33,022 bases of DNA from Erythrobacteraceae bacterium (GCA_947479055.1 CANJYE010000033.1:1-33022); one strand, 5' to 3'. Positions 26,498 to 33,022 are shown, counted from the first letter of the stretch. Notes: generated by a model not told the origin, from the sequence alone. A program made the numbers and translations.

Positions 26498-26528
26498 CCG
26501 CCACCGATGCGCGCTGCACCGGTGGCGG
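26498..26528. other. 9-bp stem-loop in the dnaK-dnaJ spacer
   Basis: CCGCCACCG (26498-26506) and CGGTGGCGG (26520-26528) are exact reverse complements with a 13-base loop. The hairpin starts 22 bases after the dnaK stop. No U-tract follows, so it more likely lowers or stabilises the message between dnaK and dnaJ than ends it. Confidence 0.55.
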
Positions 26529-26549
26529 CTCGGGTTACCATCAGGACAA

Positions 26550-28463
26550 TCAGCCCTTGTTCTCGTCGTCGACTTCCGAGAATTCGGCATCGACCACGTC
26601 GTCGGAGCCGGTTTCCGGCGCGGCGGCGGAATCGCCTCCGGCAGCCTGTTCCTTCTCGTAGATCGCCTGGCCGAGCTTCATTGCGACCTGGGTCAGCGCC
26701 TGGGTCTTGGCGTTGATCGCATCGACGTCGCTGCTTTCGAGCGCGGTTTTGACCTCGGCGATGGCGCTTTCGATCTCGCCCTTGAGGCTGGCATCGACCT
26801 TGTCGCCATTTTCCTCAAGCTGGCGCTCGGTCGCATGGACAAGGCTGTCGGCGTTGTTGCGGGCTTCCGCCGTCTCGCGCCGCTTCTTGTCTTCCTCGGC
26901 AAAGGCCTCGGCATCGCGCACCATCTGGTCGATGTCGGCGTCCGAAAGGCCGCCGGACGCCTGGATGCGGATCTGCTGTTCCTTGCCGGTGCCCTTGTCG
27001 CGGGCCGAGACATTGACGATGCCGTTGGCGTCGATATCGAATGTGACCTCGATCTGCGGCACACCGCGCCGCGCCGACGGGATGCCGACGAGGTCGAACT
27101 GGCCGAGCAGCTTGTTGTCGCCCGCCATCTCGCGCTCGCCCTGGAACACGCGGATGGTCACCGCCTGCTGGTTGTCCTCGGCGGTCGAATAGACCTGGCT
27201 CTTCTTGGTCGGGATGGTGGTGTTGCGATCGATCATCCTGGTCATGATCCCGCCCAGCGTCTCGATCCCCAGCGAAAGCGGGGTGACGTCAAGCAGCAGC
27301 ACGTCCTTGACGTCGCCCTGCAGCACGCCTGCCTGGATCGCGGCACCCATCGCAACGACTTCATCCGGGTTGACGCCGGTGTGCGGTTCCTTGGCGAAGA
27401 ATTCCTTCACGATCTCGCGGACGCGCGGCATGCGGGTCATGCCGCCCACCAGCACCACATCATCGATGTCGGCAGCCTTGAGGCCCGCATCTTCCAGCGC
27501 CTTGCGGCAAGGTTCGAGCGTGCGCTTGATCAGGCCTTCGACCAGCTTTTCCAGCTGGGCGCGGGTGATCGTTTCGACCAGATGCAGCGGGGTCGTGCTG
27601 CCACCTTCCATGCGCGCAGTGATGAACGGCAGGTTGATTTCCGTGGTCTGGGCCGAGGACAGCTCAATCTTGGCCTTTTCTGCGGCTTCCTTCAGCCGCT
27701 GAAGCGCCAGCTTGTCGGTCTTCAGGTCCATGTTCTCCTTCTTCTTGAAGGAGTCGGCCAGATATTCGACCAGCACGCCGTCGAAATCCTCGCCACCGAG
27801 GAAGGTGTCGCCATTGGTCGACTTCACTTCGAACACGCCGTCGCCGATTTCCAGCACCGAGATGTCGAACGTGCCGCCGCCAAGGTCATAGACAGCGATG
27901 GTCTTGCCATCGTCCTTGTCGAGGCCATAGGCCAGCGCGGCCGCGGTCGGCTCGTTGATGATGCGCAGCACTTCAAGGCCCGCGATCTGGCCGGCGTCCT
28001 TGGTCGCCTGGCGCTGCGCGTCGTTGAAATAGGCCGGGACCGTGATGACTGCCTGGGTGACGGTCTCGCCCAGGTAGCTTTCGGCCGTTTCCTTCATCTT
28101 CTGCAGAATGAAGGCGGAAATCTGCGACGGGCTGTAATCCTCGCCACCGGCGGTGACCCATGCGTCGCCATTCTTGCCCTTGGCGATCGCATAGGGGACC
28201 AGTTCCGTGTCCTTCTTGGTCACGGGATCGTCATAGCGGCGGCCGATCAGGCGCTTCACCGCGAAAATCGTGTTGTCGCCATTGGTCACAGCCTGGCGCT
28301 TGGCCGGCTGGCCGATCAGCCGTTCACCATCCCTGGTGAAGGCGACGATCGAGGGCGTGGTGCGCGCGCCTTCGGAATTTTCGATCACTTTCGGCTTGCC
28401 GCCATCCATCACGGCAACGCAGCTGTTGGTCGTACCGAGGTCAATACCGATAACTTTGGCCAT
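26550..28463 (-). CDS. dnaK: Chaperone DnaK (Hsp70)
   Basis: 637 residues from the ATG at 28463, with GGGGAA three bases ahead; an upstream in-frame ATG is ignored. Seen: [18 protein letters not shown] at the ATPase phosphate-1 loop, the signature [48 protein letters not shown], the hydrophobic interdomain linker [15 protein letters not shown], the substrate-binding beta domain, a helical lid and the C-terminal EVDDENKG acidic end. It is an ordinary full-length bacterial Hsp70. It works with DnaJ directly downstream and with GrpE encoded 1.4 kb upstream. Confidence 0.99.
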   Translation of the reverse strand: MAKVIGIDLGTTNSCVAVMDGGKPKVIENSEGARTTPSIVAFTRDGERLIGQPAKRQAVTNGDNTIFAVKRLIGRRYDDPVTKKDTELVPYAIAKGKNGDAWVTAGGEDYSPSQISAFILQKMKETAESYLGETVTQAVITVPAYFNDAQRQATKDAGQIAGLEVLRIINEPTAAALAYGLDKDDGKTIAVYDLGGGTFDISVLEIGDGVFEVKSTNGDTFLGGEDFDGVLVEYLADSFKKKENMDLKTDKLALQRLKEAAEKAKIELSSAQTTEINLPFITARMEGGSTTPLHLVETITRAQLEKLVEGLIKRTLEPCRKALEDAGLKAADIDDVVLVGGMTRMPRVREIVKEFFAKEPHTGVNPDEVVAMGAAIQAGVLQGDVKDVLLLDVTPLSLGIETLGGIMTRMIDRNTTIPTKKSQVYSTAEDNQQAVTIRVFQGEREMAGDNKLLGQFDLVGIPSARRGVPQIEVTFDIDANGIVNVSARDKGTGKEQQIRIQASGGLSDADIDQMVRDAEAFAEEDKKRRETAEARNNADSLVHATERQLEENGDKVDASLKGEIESAIAEVKTALESSDVDAINAKTQALTQVAMKLGQAIYEKEQAAGGDSAAAPETGSDDVVDAEFSEVDDENKG

Positions 28464-28552
28464 TATTTCCCCATCCTGATTCAAAAAGTTGGACACCGCG
28501 CGGTTCACTTCCCGATCCCGGCAAAGCGGCTCGGCGGCTCATGCTCGGGGCG

Positions 28553-28581
28553 GATATAGGTTCGGTTTTTCTTGGCACAAG
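28553..28581 (-). promoter_or_regulatory. Possible sigma-32 (RpoH)-type promoter of dnaK-dnaJ
   Basis: Read on the minus strand, CTTGTG (28576-28581) and CCTATATC (28553-28560) are 15 bp apart. Alphaproteobacterial RpoH promoters have a CTTG-type -35 and a C-rich, CTATAT-like -10 at about this spacing. The predicted start would leave an untranslated leader of about 80 bases. No CIRCE element (TTAGCACTC-N9-GAGTGCTAA) is visible here or anywhere else in the window, so HrcA control of dnaK is not supported. Confidence 0.45.
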
Positions 28582-28639
28582 GGATTGCGGAAGCTAACGA
28601 TCCGATCGTCTTGCGTTGGGACTGTAAAGGACAGGAAAA

Positions 28640-29131
28640 ATGAAGAAATCGGCCATTCTGGCGAGCATCGTTCTGGCTGCGACGCCATTGGTTCTGGGCG
28701 GATGCCAGCAGGAAGCGGCGAAGAAGGAACCGGTTGAAGCCGCTCCCGACGCCAAGCCGGGCCTGTCCGTCGCCAACGCCCGCCTTGTCCTTCCTGCCGT
28801 CAGGGGTAACCCCGGCGCGGTCTATTTCGAAGTCACCAACAATGGTGCGGGCGAAGCGGTGCTGGTCGGCGTGGCGGTGACCGGCGCGCAGGAGACCATG
28901 ATGCATGACGTGGTCGACAAGGGCGGCGTCTCGGAGATGTCCATGCTGGACAAGCTGCCGATCGCCAGGGGCGAAACCGCCAGTTTCGCTCCGGGCGGCA
29001 AGCATGTCATGGCGATGACGCTCGATCCCTCGCTCGCGGCAGGCGGCAAGACCGAGATCACCCTGACCTTCGCCGGTGGTGACAAGCTGAGCGCAGAGGC
29101 CGCGATCGAAGCGCCGGGCGGAGCGAACTGA
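28640..29131 (+). CDS. PCu(A)C-family periplasmic copper chaperone lipoprotein
   Basis: 163 residues, with AGGA before the ATG. An N-terminal signal ends in LVLGGC (C22), a lipobox-like site with an unusual glycine at -2, so the protein is probably lipid-anchored in the periplasm. The copper-binding pattern H(M)X10MX21HXM is met exactly: H89, M100, H122, M124. Such proteins deliver Cu(I) to the CuA site of cytochrome oxidase or help in copper handling. A short Lys/Glu/Ala/Pro tether follows the cysteine. It is the first gene of a two-gene plus-strand unit inserted between dnaK and grpE; its stop codon overlaps the apparent start of the next gene. Confidence 0.9.
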   Translation: MKKSAILASIVLAATPLVLGGCQQEAAKKEPVEAAPDAKPGLSVANARLVLPAVRGNPGAVYFEVTNNGAGEAVLVGVAVTGAQETMMHDVVDKGGVSEMSMLDKLPIARGETASFAPGGKHVMAMTLDPSLAAGGKTEITLTFAGGDKLSAEAAIEAPGGAN

Positions 29132-29625
29132 GCGCTCCGCATTATGCCTGCCCCGCTGGCGGGGAACGGTGCCTGACGCCGGGCGAGATTGCCCTCGCCC
29201 GCAGCGTCTTCGGCAACGCGATCGACTATGCCAAGGTCACCATCCGTCGCCGCAAGTGGTTCCCATTCCAGCCTCGCCACTATGCAATGGTGCCTTGCGG
29301 CCATTTCCATTTCCACCCCAGGGGCACGCTTTACCGCGACGATTTCAGCGCCGAGCCGTTGGACTGGCAGGGCTTCTTCATCCACGAAATGACCCATGTC
29401 TGGCAGGTGCAGGCACATGGCCACTGTTACCTGCTGCTGCGGCGGCACCCGTTTTGCCGGTACAAATACACCCTCAGGCCGGGCTGGCCGCTCAGCCGCT
29501 ATGGGGTAGAGCAGCAGGCGGAGATTGTCCGCCATGCCTTTATGCTGAGGAATGGAGCGCGGATTGCCGGGTTGGCCGACAGGGCGTCGTATGAGAGGGT
29601 GGTTAAATTTCCGGGGCTGGGTTGA
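29128..29625 (+). CDS. HExxH-containing protein ('vgr-related' type), apparent CTG start
   Basis: About 165 residues if translation starts at the CTG at 29128. No ATG, GTG or TTG lies in frame before the conserved-looking CLTPGEIALARSVFGNAIDY; the first in-frame ATG (29287) would remove it. GGAG stands four bases before the CTG, and CTGA overlaps the stop of the copper-chaperone gene. Seen: HEMTH at about residues 86-90 in FFIHEMTHVWQVQ, a zinc-metallopeptidase-type helix, and E in YGVEQQAEIVRHAF as a possible third ligand. The sequence resembles small proteins annotated in sphingomonads as vgr-related; neither peptidase activity nor a role is known to me. A frameshift near 29140 is the alternative explanation of the missing start. 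Confidence 0.65.
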   Translation: MSAPHYACPAGGERCLTPGEIALARSVFGNAIDYAKVTIRRRKWFPFQPRHYAMVPCGHFHFHPRGTLYRDDFSAEPLDWQGFFIHEMTHVWQVQAHGHCYLLLRRHPFCRYKYTLRPGWPLSRYGVEQQAEIVRHAFMLRNGARIAGLADRASYERVVKFPGLG

Positions 29626-29847
29626 TTATTTCGATCCCGACTTCTCAGCATCGGAAGTGCAATCGCTGTCCTTGAGTACATATGGTGGGGCGGCTATGAC
29701 AAGATCTTCAGCGCTGCAATCTGAACCAATGTCCTCAAAAGCTCCGTGAGTAAGAGAAGCGGCCTGACTGCCGACGGACTGGTGTGTGCAACCAGCCAGC
29801 AATATTGAGCCAAGGATGGCAAGTGCCCCAATTCGGAAATGGGGCAC
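29626..29847 (-). CDS. Small lipoprotein of unknown function downstream of grpE
   Basis: 73 residues from a GTG at 29847. The N-terminus PHFRIGALAILGSILLAGC is a clear lipoprotein signal with the lipobox LLAGC. The mature part is about 55 residues, acidic and Ser/Ala-rich, with two further cysteines. I recognise no family. The start lies five bases after the grpE stop, and its stop abuts the stop of the convergent HExxH gene with no base between. The start codon is inside a perfect 9-bp hairpin (29822-29848), which could limit translation. A longer version starting inside grpE is less likely because it would precede the signal peptide with a charged stretch. Confidence 0.55.
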   Translation of the reverse strand: MPHFRIGALAILGSILLAGCTHQSVGSQAASLTHGAFEDIGSDCSAEDLVIAAPPYVLKDSDCTSDAEKSGSK

Positions 29848-29848
29848 T
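29822..29848. other. Perfect 9-bp hairpin enclosing the lipoprotein start codon
   Basis: AGTGCCCCA (29822-29830) and TGGGGCACT (29840-29848) pair with a 9-base loop. On the minus strand it begins four bases after the grpE stop, where a terminator would be expected, but it is followed by TGCC, not by a U-run. It covers the GTG of the small lipoprotein, so it could hide that start or act as a partial terminator of hrcA-grpE. Confidence 0.6.
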
Positions 29849-29852
29849 CTAC

Positions 29853-30413
29853 TCAATCCGGCTTCTTCGCCACGCACACCATAGCCGGGCGCAGGAGGCG
29901 GTCCTTGATCATGTAGCCGGCCTGCAATTCCTGCACGATCGTCCCCGGCTCCACCTCGGCGGTAGGGACTTCCATCATCGCCTGGTGCTGGTTCGGGTCG
30001 AGTGGCAGGCCTACGGCGGCGATGCGGCTGATCCCGTGGAGGGCGAAGGCCTTGTCAATCTCGCGCGCGGTCGCCTCGATCCCGGCGACGATGGTCCTGA
30101 CCTTGTCATCCTCGCGCAGTTCGGCCGGAATCGCGTCGAGCGCGCGGGCGAGATTGTCGGCGACCGACAGGATATCGCGGGCAAATCCGGTGGCGGCATA
30201 GGCGCGCGCGTCCTGGATATCCTTTTCCAGCCGGCGGCGGACATTCTGCGTTTCGGCCTTGGCGTACAGCACTTCCTGCTTCGCTTCGGCCAGTTCCGCC
30301 TGCACCAAAGCCAATGCGCCGGTATCATCGCCCTGATCGAGCAGATCTTCCGGGACGCCCTTCAATTCATCGGCAACCGCTGAATCCTGCGGGTCCGTCT
30401 TGTCATCCATCAT
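29853..30413 (-). CDS. grpE: Nucleotide exchange factor GrpE
   Basis: 186 residues from the ATG at 30413; a GTG two codons upstream and an ATG one codon downstream are alternatives. GrpE releases ADP from DnaK. Seen: a disordered acidic N-terminus, a long coiled-coil helix (ALALVQAELAEAKQEVLYAKAETQNVRRRLEKDI), then FARDILSVADNLARALDAIP and the C-terminal beta domain with PNQHQAMMEVPTAEVEPGTIVQELQAGYMIKDRLLRPAMV, the conserved GrpE signature. It follows hrcA by 15 bp in one operon. Confidence 0.97.
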   Translation of the reverse strand: MMDDKTDPQDSAVADELKGVPEDLLDQGDDTGALALVQAELAEAKQEVLYAKAETQNVRRRLEKDIQDARAYAATGFARDILSVADNLARALDAIPAELREDDKVRTIVAGIEATAREIDKAFALHGISRIAAVGLPLDPNQHQAMMEVPTAEVEPGTIVQELQAGYMIKDRLLRPAMVCVAKKPD

Positions 30414-30428
30414 GTGCACTTGTTCCAG

Positions 30429-31472
30429 CTAACCGATCAATTTGCCCAGGCTCTGGGCGGTGAAATCCACCATGGGGACAACGCGGGCGTAATTCAACCG
30501 TGTCGGCCCGATAACCCCCACCACGCCGACCACATTTCCCTCGCGATCGCGATAGGGCGAAGCGATCACGGAGGAACCCGACAGCGCGAACAGCCGGTTT
30601 TCCGAACCGATGAAGATCCGCGTCGCTTCCGCCTCGCGCGCGCTGTCGAGCAGGTCGGCAACCGATTGCTTGTTCTCCAGATCATCCAGCAGCATCCGCA
30701 CCCGCTCGATATCGTGGAGCGCAGTCTCATCGAGCAGGTTGGCCTGCCCGCGCACGATCAGCACCGGGCGGCGGGCCGCATCCTCGCTCCACACCGCGAG
30801 ACCCGATTCGACCAGATTGCGGCTCGCCTCGTCCAGTGCCGAGCGGCCCGAGGCCAGTTCCGCCCGCATCGCCCGCGCCGCTTCCACCAGCGAACGCCCG
30901 GCAAGGCGCGCGGTGATGTAATTGGTCGCTTCCTCCAGCATCGAGGACGTGGTGCCGGGGACAATATCCATCAGCCGGTTCTCGATATGGCCATCCTCGC
31001 CCACCAGCACCGCCAGCGCCTTGCCGGGGGAGAGCGGCACCAGCGTCATCTGCGCCAGGCGATGTTCGCGGCGCGGGACCATCACCATTCCGGCCGCGCC
31101 GGAGATATCGGACAACAGCGCGCTGGTCGTCTCCAGCGCCTGTTCGATCGGGCCGGGCACGGACAGCCGCCGCTCGATCACCGCGCGCTCTTCCGCGCTG
31201 GGTTCGGCCACCTGCATCATCCCGTCCACGAACAGCCGCAGCCCCACTTCGGTCGGCATCCGCCCCGCGCTGGTATGCGGCGCGGCCAGCAGGCCCAGCA
31301 TTTCCAGATCATGCAGCACCGAGCGGATCGAGGCGGGCGATAGGTTGAGCGTGCTGTCTCCGGCCAGCGCTTTCGAACCCACCGGTTGGCCGGAGGTGAG
31401 ATAGCCTTCCACCACCAGCCGGAATATCTCGCGGGCGCGCAGGGTCAGTTCGGTGATGGGGGGTGTGGGCAT
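30429..31472 (-). CDS. hrcA: Heat-inducible transcription repressor HrcA
   Basis: 347 residues, standard length. HrcA binds CIRCE operators and represses chaperone genes, with GroEL controlling its activity. Seen: an N-terminal winged helix (about 1-75) with PVGSKALAGDSTLNLSPASIRSVLHDLEMLGLL, followed by TSAGRMPTEVGLRLFVDG, the conserved HrcA junction, then the GAF-like domain ending IGPTRLNYARVVPMVDFTAQ. No CIRCE site is visible in the window, so its targets (usually groESL) lie elsewhere. The first 42 bp around the start codon (31436-31477) are duplicated at 32608-32649, and the promoter region that would normally precede hrcA has been replaced by other genes. Confidence 0.97.
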   Translation of the reverse strand: MPTPPITELTLRAREIFRLVVEGYLTSGQPVGSKALAGDSTLNLSPASIRSVLHDLEMLGLLAAPHTSAGRMPTEVGLRLFVDGMMQVAEPSAEERAVIERRLSVPGPIEQALETTSALLSDISGAAGMVMVPRREHRLAQMTLVPLSPGKALAVLVGEDGHIENRLMDIVPGTTSSMLEEATNYITARLAGRSLVEAARAMRAELASGRSALDEASRNLVESGLAVWSEDAARRPVLIVRGQANLLDETALHDIERVRMLLDDLENKQSVADLLDSAREAEATRIFIGSENRLFALSGSSVIASPYRDREGNVVGVVGVIGPTRLNYARVVPMVDFTAQSLGKLIG

Positions 31473-31477
31473 GGTGC
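31436..31477. repeat. Inner copy of a 42-bp direct repeat covering the hrcA start
   Basis: This copy holds hrcA codons 1-12 and five bases upstream of the ATG. It differs from the outer copy at 32608-32649 at a single position (T at 31464, C in the other). The two copies are in the same orientation and 1,172 bp apart. They flank the orphan gene and the M50-type protease. Confidence 0.9.
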
Positions 31478-31502
31478 GTATAGGTGCGACTACCGACGCA
31501 AC

Positions 31503-31967
31503 TTAGCAATCTTGAAGTGGAGCGATTGTTTCAATCTGGCGGCGGATATCGCGAAAGGTAAGGTCACGATAGGGCGATCCCGCTGCAACCTTGTAATCCA
31601 TCAGTTCAAGCCAGGTTTGCGCGCTTGGGTTGTCGCCATGCAGCTTCGCCATTGCAGCCCGGGCAGCGAATTCCAACTGTGCCACCGTGCTTGGCACGCC
31701 GATCTGCGCGACCATGGCGGCGCACCGGTCGATATTGCGTTCATGGACAGCCGCCAAATAGGCATCGCAGGCGCGCAGCCAGTCGTCCGGTTCGTATTCC
31801 CGCCAAAAGGAGTCTATCTCGGATCGCGCGATCTGCTGGTCGACGTGGTCGCTGTCGAGAATTTGCCCGATCCTGAGTGTTCGCAGAATGCGAACGACTT
31901 CAGGCTTATCAGAATGATATTTCGCTAAGAAATTCAGCATCCAACTCGGCAGATCACGTAGCCTCAC
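31503..31967 (-). CDS. Hypothetical protein in the insert upstream of hrcA
   Basis: 154 residues from a GTG at 31967; an ATG nine codons in (31940) is a possible start. The sequence is predicted largely helical and cytosolic, without signal peptide, membrane helix or cysteine pattern. Stretches such as SFWREYEPDDWLRACDAYLAAVHERNID and LEFAARAAMAKLHGDNPSAQTWLEL look like short helical repeats. I recognise no family. It follows the membrane protease by 45 bp on the same strand and stops 30 bp before hrcA, so all three may be cotranscribed. The composition is less GC-rich than that of the chaperone genes. Confidence 0.65.
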   Translation of the reverse strand: MRLRDLPSWMLNFLAKYHSDKPEVVRILRTLRIGQILDSDHVDQQIARSEIDSFWREYEPDDWLRACDAYLAAVHERNIDRCAAMVAQIGVPSTVAQLEFAARAAMAKLHGDNPSAQTWLELMDYKVAAGSPYRDLTFRDIRRQIETIAPLQDC

Positions 31968-32012
31968 CTTTGTTCTCAGTAAAGCACCCAGCCAGGGAAG
32001 TGGATCGAACCG

Positions 32013-32585
32013 CTAATTATTTCGCCATTGGTGAATCAAATCGACGATCCTTGTCCCATCGCTGCGTATCCTGCCCCGGTGGGGCATCAAGGCTACGATG
32101 GCCAGAAAAAAGCCCTGAATTCCAAACGCAAAAAGCGCCATGTTCAAGCTGAAACCTGGCGATGAGATGTCAGGTGGGGCGGCCATTCCCAGAATCAACG
32201 AAATAGCCATTTGCAGGAGGTTCGCGGCAGGTCCGGCGGAAGTATATGTTAGTTCTCGAAGAGGTGTGGCGAATTTCCGATCAGAAGGAACTGCCAGAAC
32301 CCAGCCACCGGCATCCGCCAATTTTACGCGCTTCGAAAGGAGCAATTGCCTGTTTTTGCAATGCAATGCCAACCATCCCACAGAGAATATGACTACATTC
32401 CAGCGAACAATCCATGCACCAAATGTGTGGCCAAGTTCATGAATAAAAATAGAAAATAGCAAGAGTCCGAGAAACAGCGCCATTCCCAGAAATGGAGCCG
32501 CCTCTCCCCGGAATGCCCCAATCGCGAGGACAGTCCCCCAGAACGAAAGTAATGCGCCGACAATTACGCGAGAGGAGTGACTCAC
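32013..32585 (-). CDS. Site-2-protease-like (M50-type) membrane metalloprotease
   Basis: 190 residues from a GTG at 32585. Seen: a hydrophobic first helix, then FSIFIHELGHTFGAW with HELGH (H49, E50, H53) embedded in a membrane helix as in M50 proteases, LTYTSAGPAANLLQMAISLILG (the second conserved membrane segment), and ALMPHRGRIRSDGTRI, where the aspartate of SDG fits the third zinc ligand. It has no PDZ domain and is smaller than RseP. Substrate unknown; no sigma/anti-sigma pair is nearby. Its start overlaps, as GTGA, a 20-codon frame made from the duplicated hrcA start. The base composition is visibly poorer in GC than the surroundings, which suggests transfer. Confidence 0.75.
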   Translation of the reverse strand: MSHSSRVIVGALLSFWGTVLAIGAFRGEAAPFLGMALFLGLLLFSIFIHELGHTFGAWIVRWNVVIFSVGWLALHCKNRQLLLSKRVKLADAGGWVLAVPSDRKFATPLRELTYTSAGPAANLLQMAISLILGMAAPPDISSPGFSLNMALFAFGIQGFFLAIVALMPHRGRIRSDGTRIVDLIHQWRNN

Positions 32586-32644
32586 CGTGGCCGACTCATC
32601 GGAAGGTCGCGCAGGGTCAGTTCGGTGATGGGGGGCGTGGGCAT
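32582..32644 (-). CDS. 20-codon HrcA-start chimera, probable leader peptide of the protease gene
   Basis: An ATG at 32642-32644 opens a 20-residue frame. Codons 1-12 (MPTPPITELTLR) are the same as in hrcA, and eight unrelated codons follow before a TGA at 32582-32584. This TGA overlaps the GTG start of the M50-type protease (GTGA), the layout of translational coupling. Whether it is translated is not shown by sequence alone. It carries the hrcA initiation region, so ribosomes should load here if the transcript exists. Confidence 0.5.
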   Translation of the reverse strand: MPTPPITELTLRDLPMSRPR

Positions 32645-32649
32645 GGTGC
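32608..32649. repeat. Outer copy of the 42-bp direct repeat covering the hrcA start
   Basis: 41 of 42 bases equal those at 31436-31477. Similarity stops sharply on both sides: inside at codon 12 of the hrcA frame and outside at five bases before the ATG. A 13-base core of the repeat (CGGTGATGGGGGG) is found a third time at 32985-32997. Confidence 0.9.
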
Positions 32650-32876
32650 TCAAGGTGGTCCGAAGTGCTCGGAGGCAAAGGGAGCAGCTTCGATTACTGC
32701 CATTTCCCTGACCATGCCATCCAAGGTCCTGATGCGGTTGCCAAGCTCGTCGGCCTGCTTGGATTTGCAGCCGAAATCGAAGGAATATCTTCGACTGGGC
32801 CTGTCACCTTTCCATTCGATTGTAGCAAGCGGCGCATCTGAGAGCCGATGGTCGCAAACGAGATCGACCTTAACCC
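32650..32876 (-). pseudogene. 3' remnant of an unknown gene
   Basis: A frame open from about 32876 ends in TGA at 32650-32652 and encodes about 75 residues, including KVDLVCDHRLSDAPLATIEW and RYSFDFGCKSKQADELGN. It reads like real protein (mixed polar and hydrophobic periodicity) and lacks any convincing start. Its upstream part runs into the antisense of an acyl-CoA synthetase tail, so the 5' portion is missing and the junction is near 32870. Family unknown. The stop lies only five bases before the outer hrcA-type ATG. Confidence 0.45.
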
Positions 32877-32990
32877 GAACTGCCCCGCAACGCCTCGGGC
32901 CGCGTGCTGAAGTTCGAACTGCGGCAGAAAGGCGTGACGGCGACGACCTGGGACCGGGCGAAGTCCGGGATTGTGGTCAGGAAGCGGTGA
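32874..32990 (+). pseudogene. 3' remnant of an acyl-CoA synthetase gene
   Basis: The plus-strand frame reads ELPRNASGRVLKFELRQKG, the invariant C-terminal motif of AMP-forming acyl-CoA synthetases with the adenylation lysine, then about 17 residues to a TGA at 32988-32990. A TAA lies in frame directly upstream at 32871-32873, and the preceding bases belong to another gene's antisense strand, so only the last 38 codons or so are left. It is not a copy of the ligase at 2672-4306, whose tail differs. Confidence 0.65.
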
Positions 32991-33022
32991 TGGGGGGCCG
33001 CGCTCGGGGATGCTGCGGCTGG

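Noticed and set aside
26835-28559. 574-codon plus-strand frame opposite dnaK
   Set aside because: A shadow of the dnaK coding strand; composition rich in His, Arg, Asp and Gly as expected for antisense of GC-rich genes.
28464-31502. CIRCE operator for HrcA
   Set aside because: I looked for TTAGCACTC-N9-GAGTGCTAA upstream of dnaK, grpE and hrcA on both strands and found none.
32586-32678. Longer N-terminus for the M50-type protease
   Set aside because: It would need a TTG start and would translate the hrcA-derived repeat in a different frame into a His/Pro-rich stretch; the GTG at 32585 directly precedes the first membrane helix.

Overview
The window looks like chromosome of a high-GC alphaproteobacterium, most likely a sphingomonad of the Erythrobacter/Altererythrobacter/Novosphingobium type. 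I infer this from gene content and order, not from a database match. The supporting genes are: E2 of pyruvate dehydrogenase followed by a small secreted protein and lpd; proS-rnr; alr near radA-cvpA with an IscU/NifU-like gene; phaR; and hrcA-grpE near dnaK-dnaJ. Most of the sequence is dense core genome on the minus strand. The two ends and a few junctions are accessory.

Left edge (1-1731): the window opens inside the right end of an IS21-family insertion sequence (about 1-149). The element interrupts the second gene of a two-gene minus-strand operon. The first gene is an unassigned P-loop NTPase (238-1362), and only 32 codons of its partner remain. A geneless 370-bp stretch with a perfect stem-loop follows. 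From 1732 to 8407 come a luciferase-like oxidoreductase with an acyl-CoA ligase, a polysaccharide flippase divergent from a glycosyltransferase, an O-acetylhomoserine sulfhydrylase, and an EthD-type protein.

Central core (8432-24985): lpd, a secreted four-cysteine protein, and pyruvate dehydrogenase E2; a universal stress protein; rnr and proS, overlapping and presumably cotranscribed; phaR behind a TGC-rich palindrome inside its own promoter; then alr, an MHS-type transporter, an IscU-like protein, cvpA and radA, all on the minus strand with overlaps or short gaps. A large patatin-like protein and an exported metallo-beta-lactamase-fold hydrolase end tail to tail.

Heat-shock block (24986-31472): a 267-bp MITE-like element with 28-bp terminal inverted repeats and TA on both sides lies between the hydrolase and dnaJ. 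dnaJ and dnaK follow, with a possible sigma-32-type promoter upstream of dnaK. A plus-strand pair (PCu(A)C-type copper-chaperone lipoprotein and an HExxH protein with an apparent CTG start) and a small minus-strand lipoprotein separate dnaK from grpE and hrcA.

Right edge (31473-33022): a mosaic. A 42-bp piece carrying the hrcA start codon occurs twice, 1.17 kb apart (41/42 identical). Between the copies lie an M50-type membrane protease and an orphan gene. The outer copy makes a 20-codon HrcA-start chimera whose stop overlaps the protease start as GTGA, so hrcA translation signals appear to have been captured to drive the protease. Beyond it lie the 3' remains of two broken genes facing each other, one an acyl-CoA synthetase tail. 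This edge and the interrupted NTPase operon are the places most likely to hold something undescribed.
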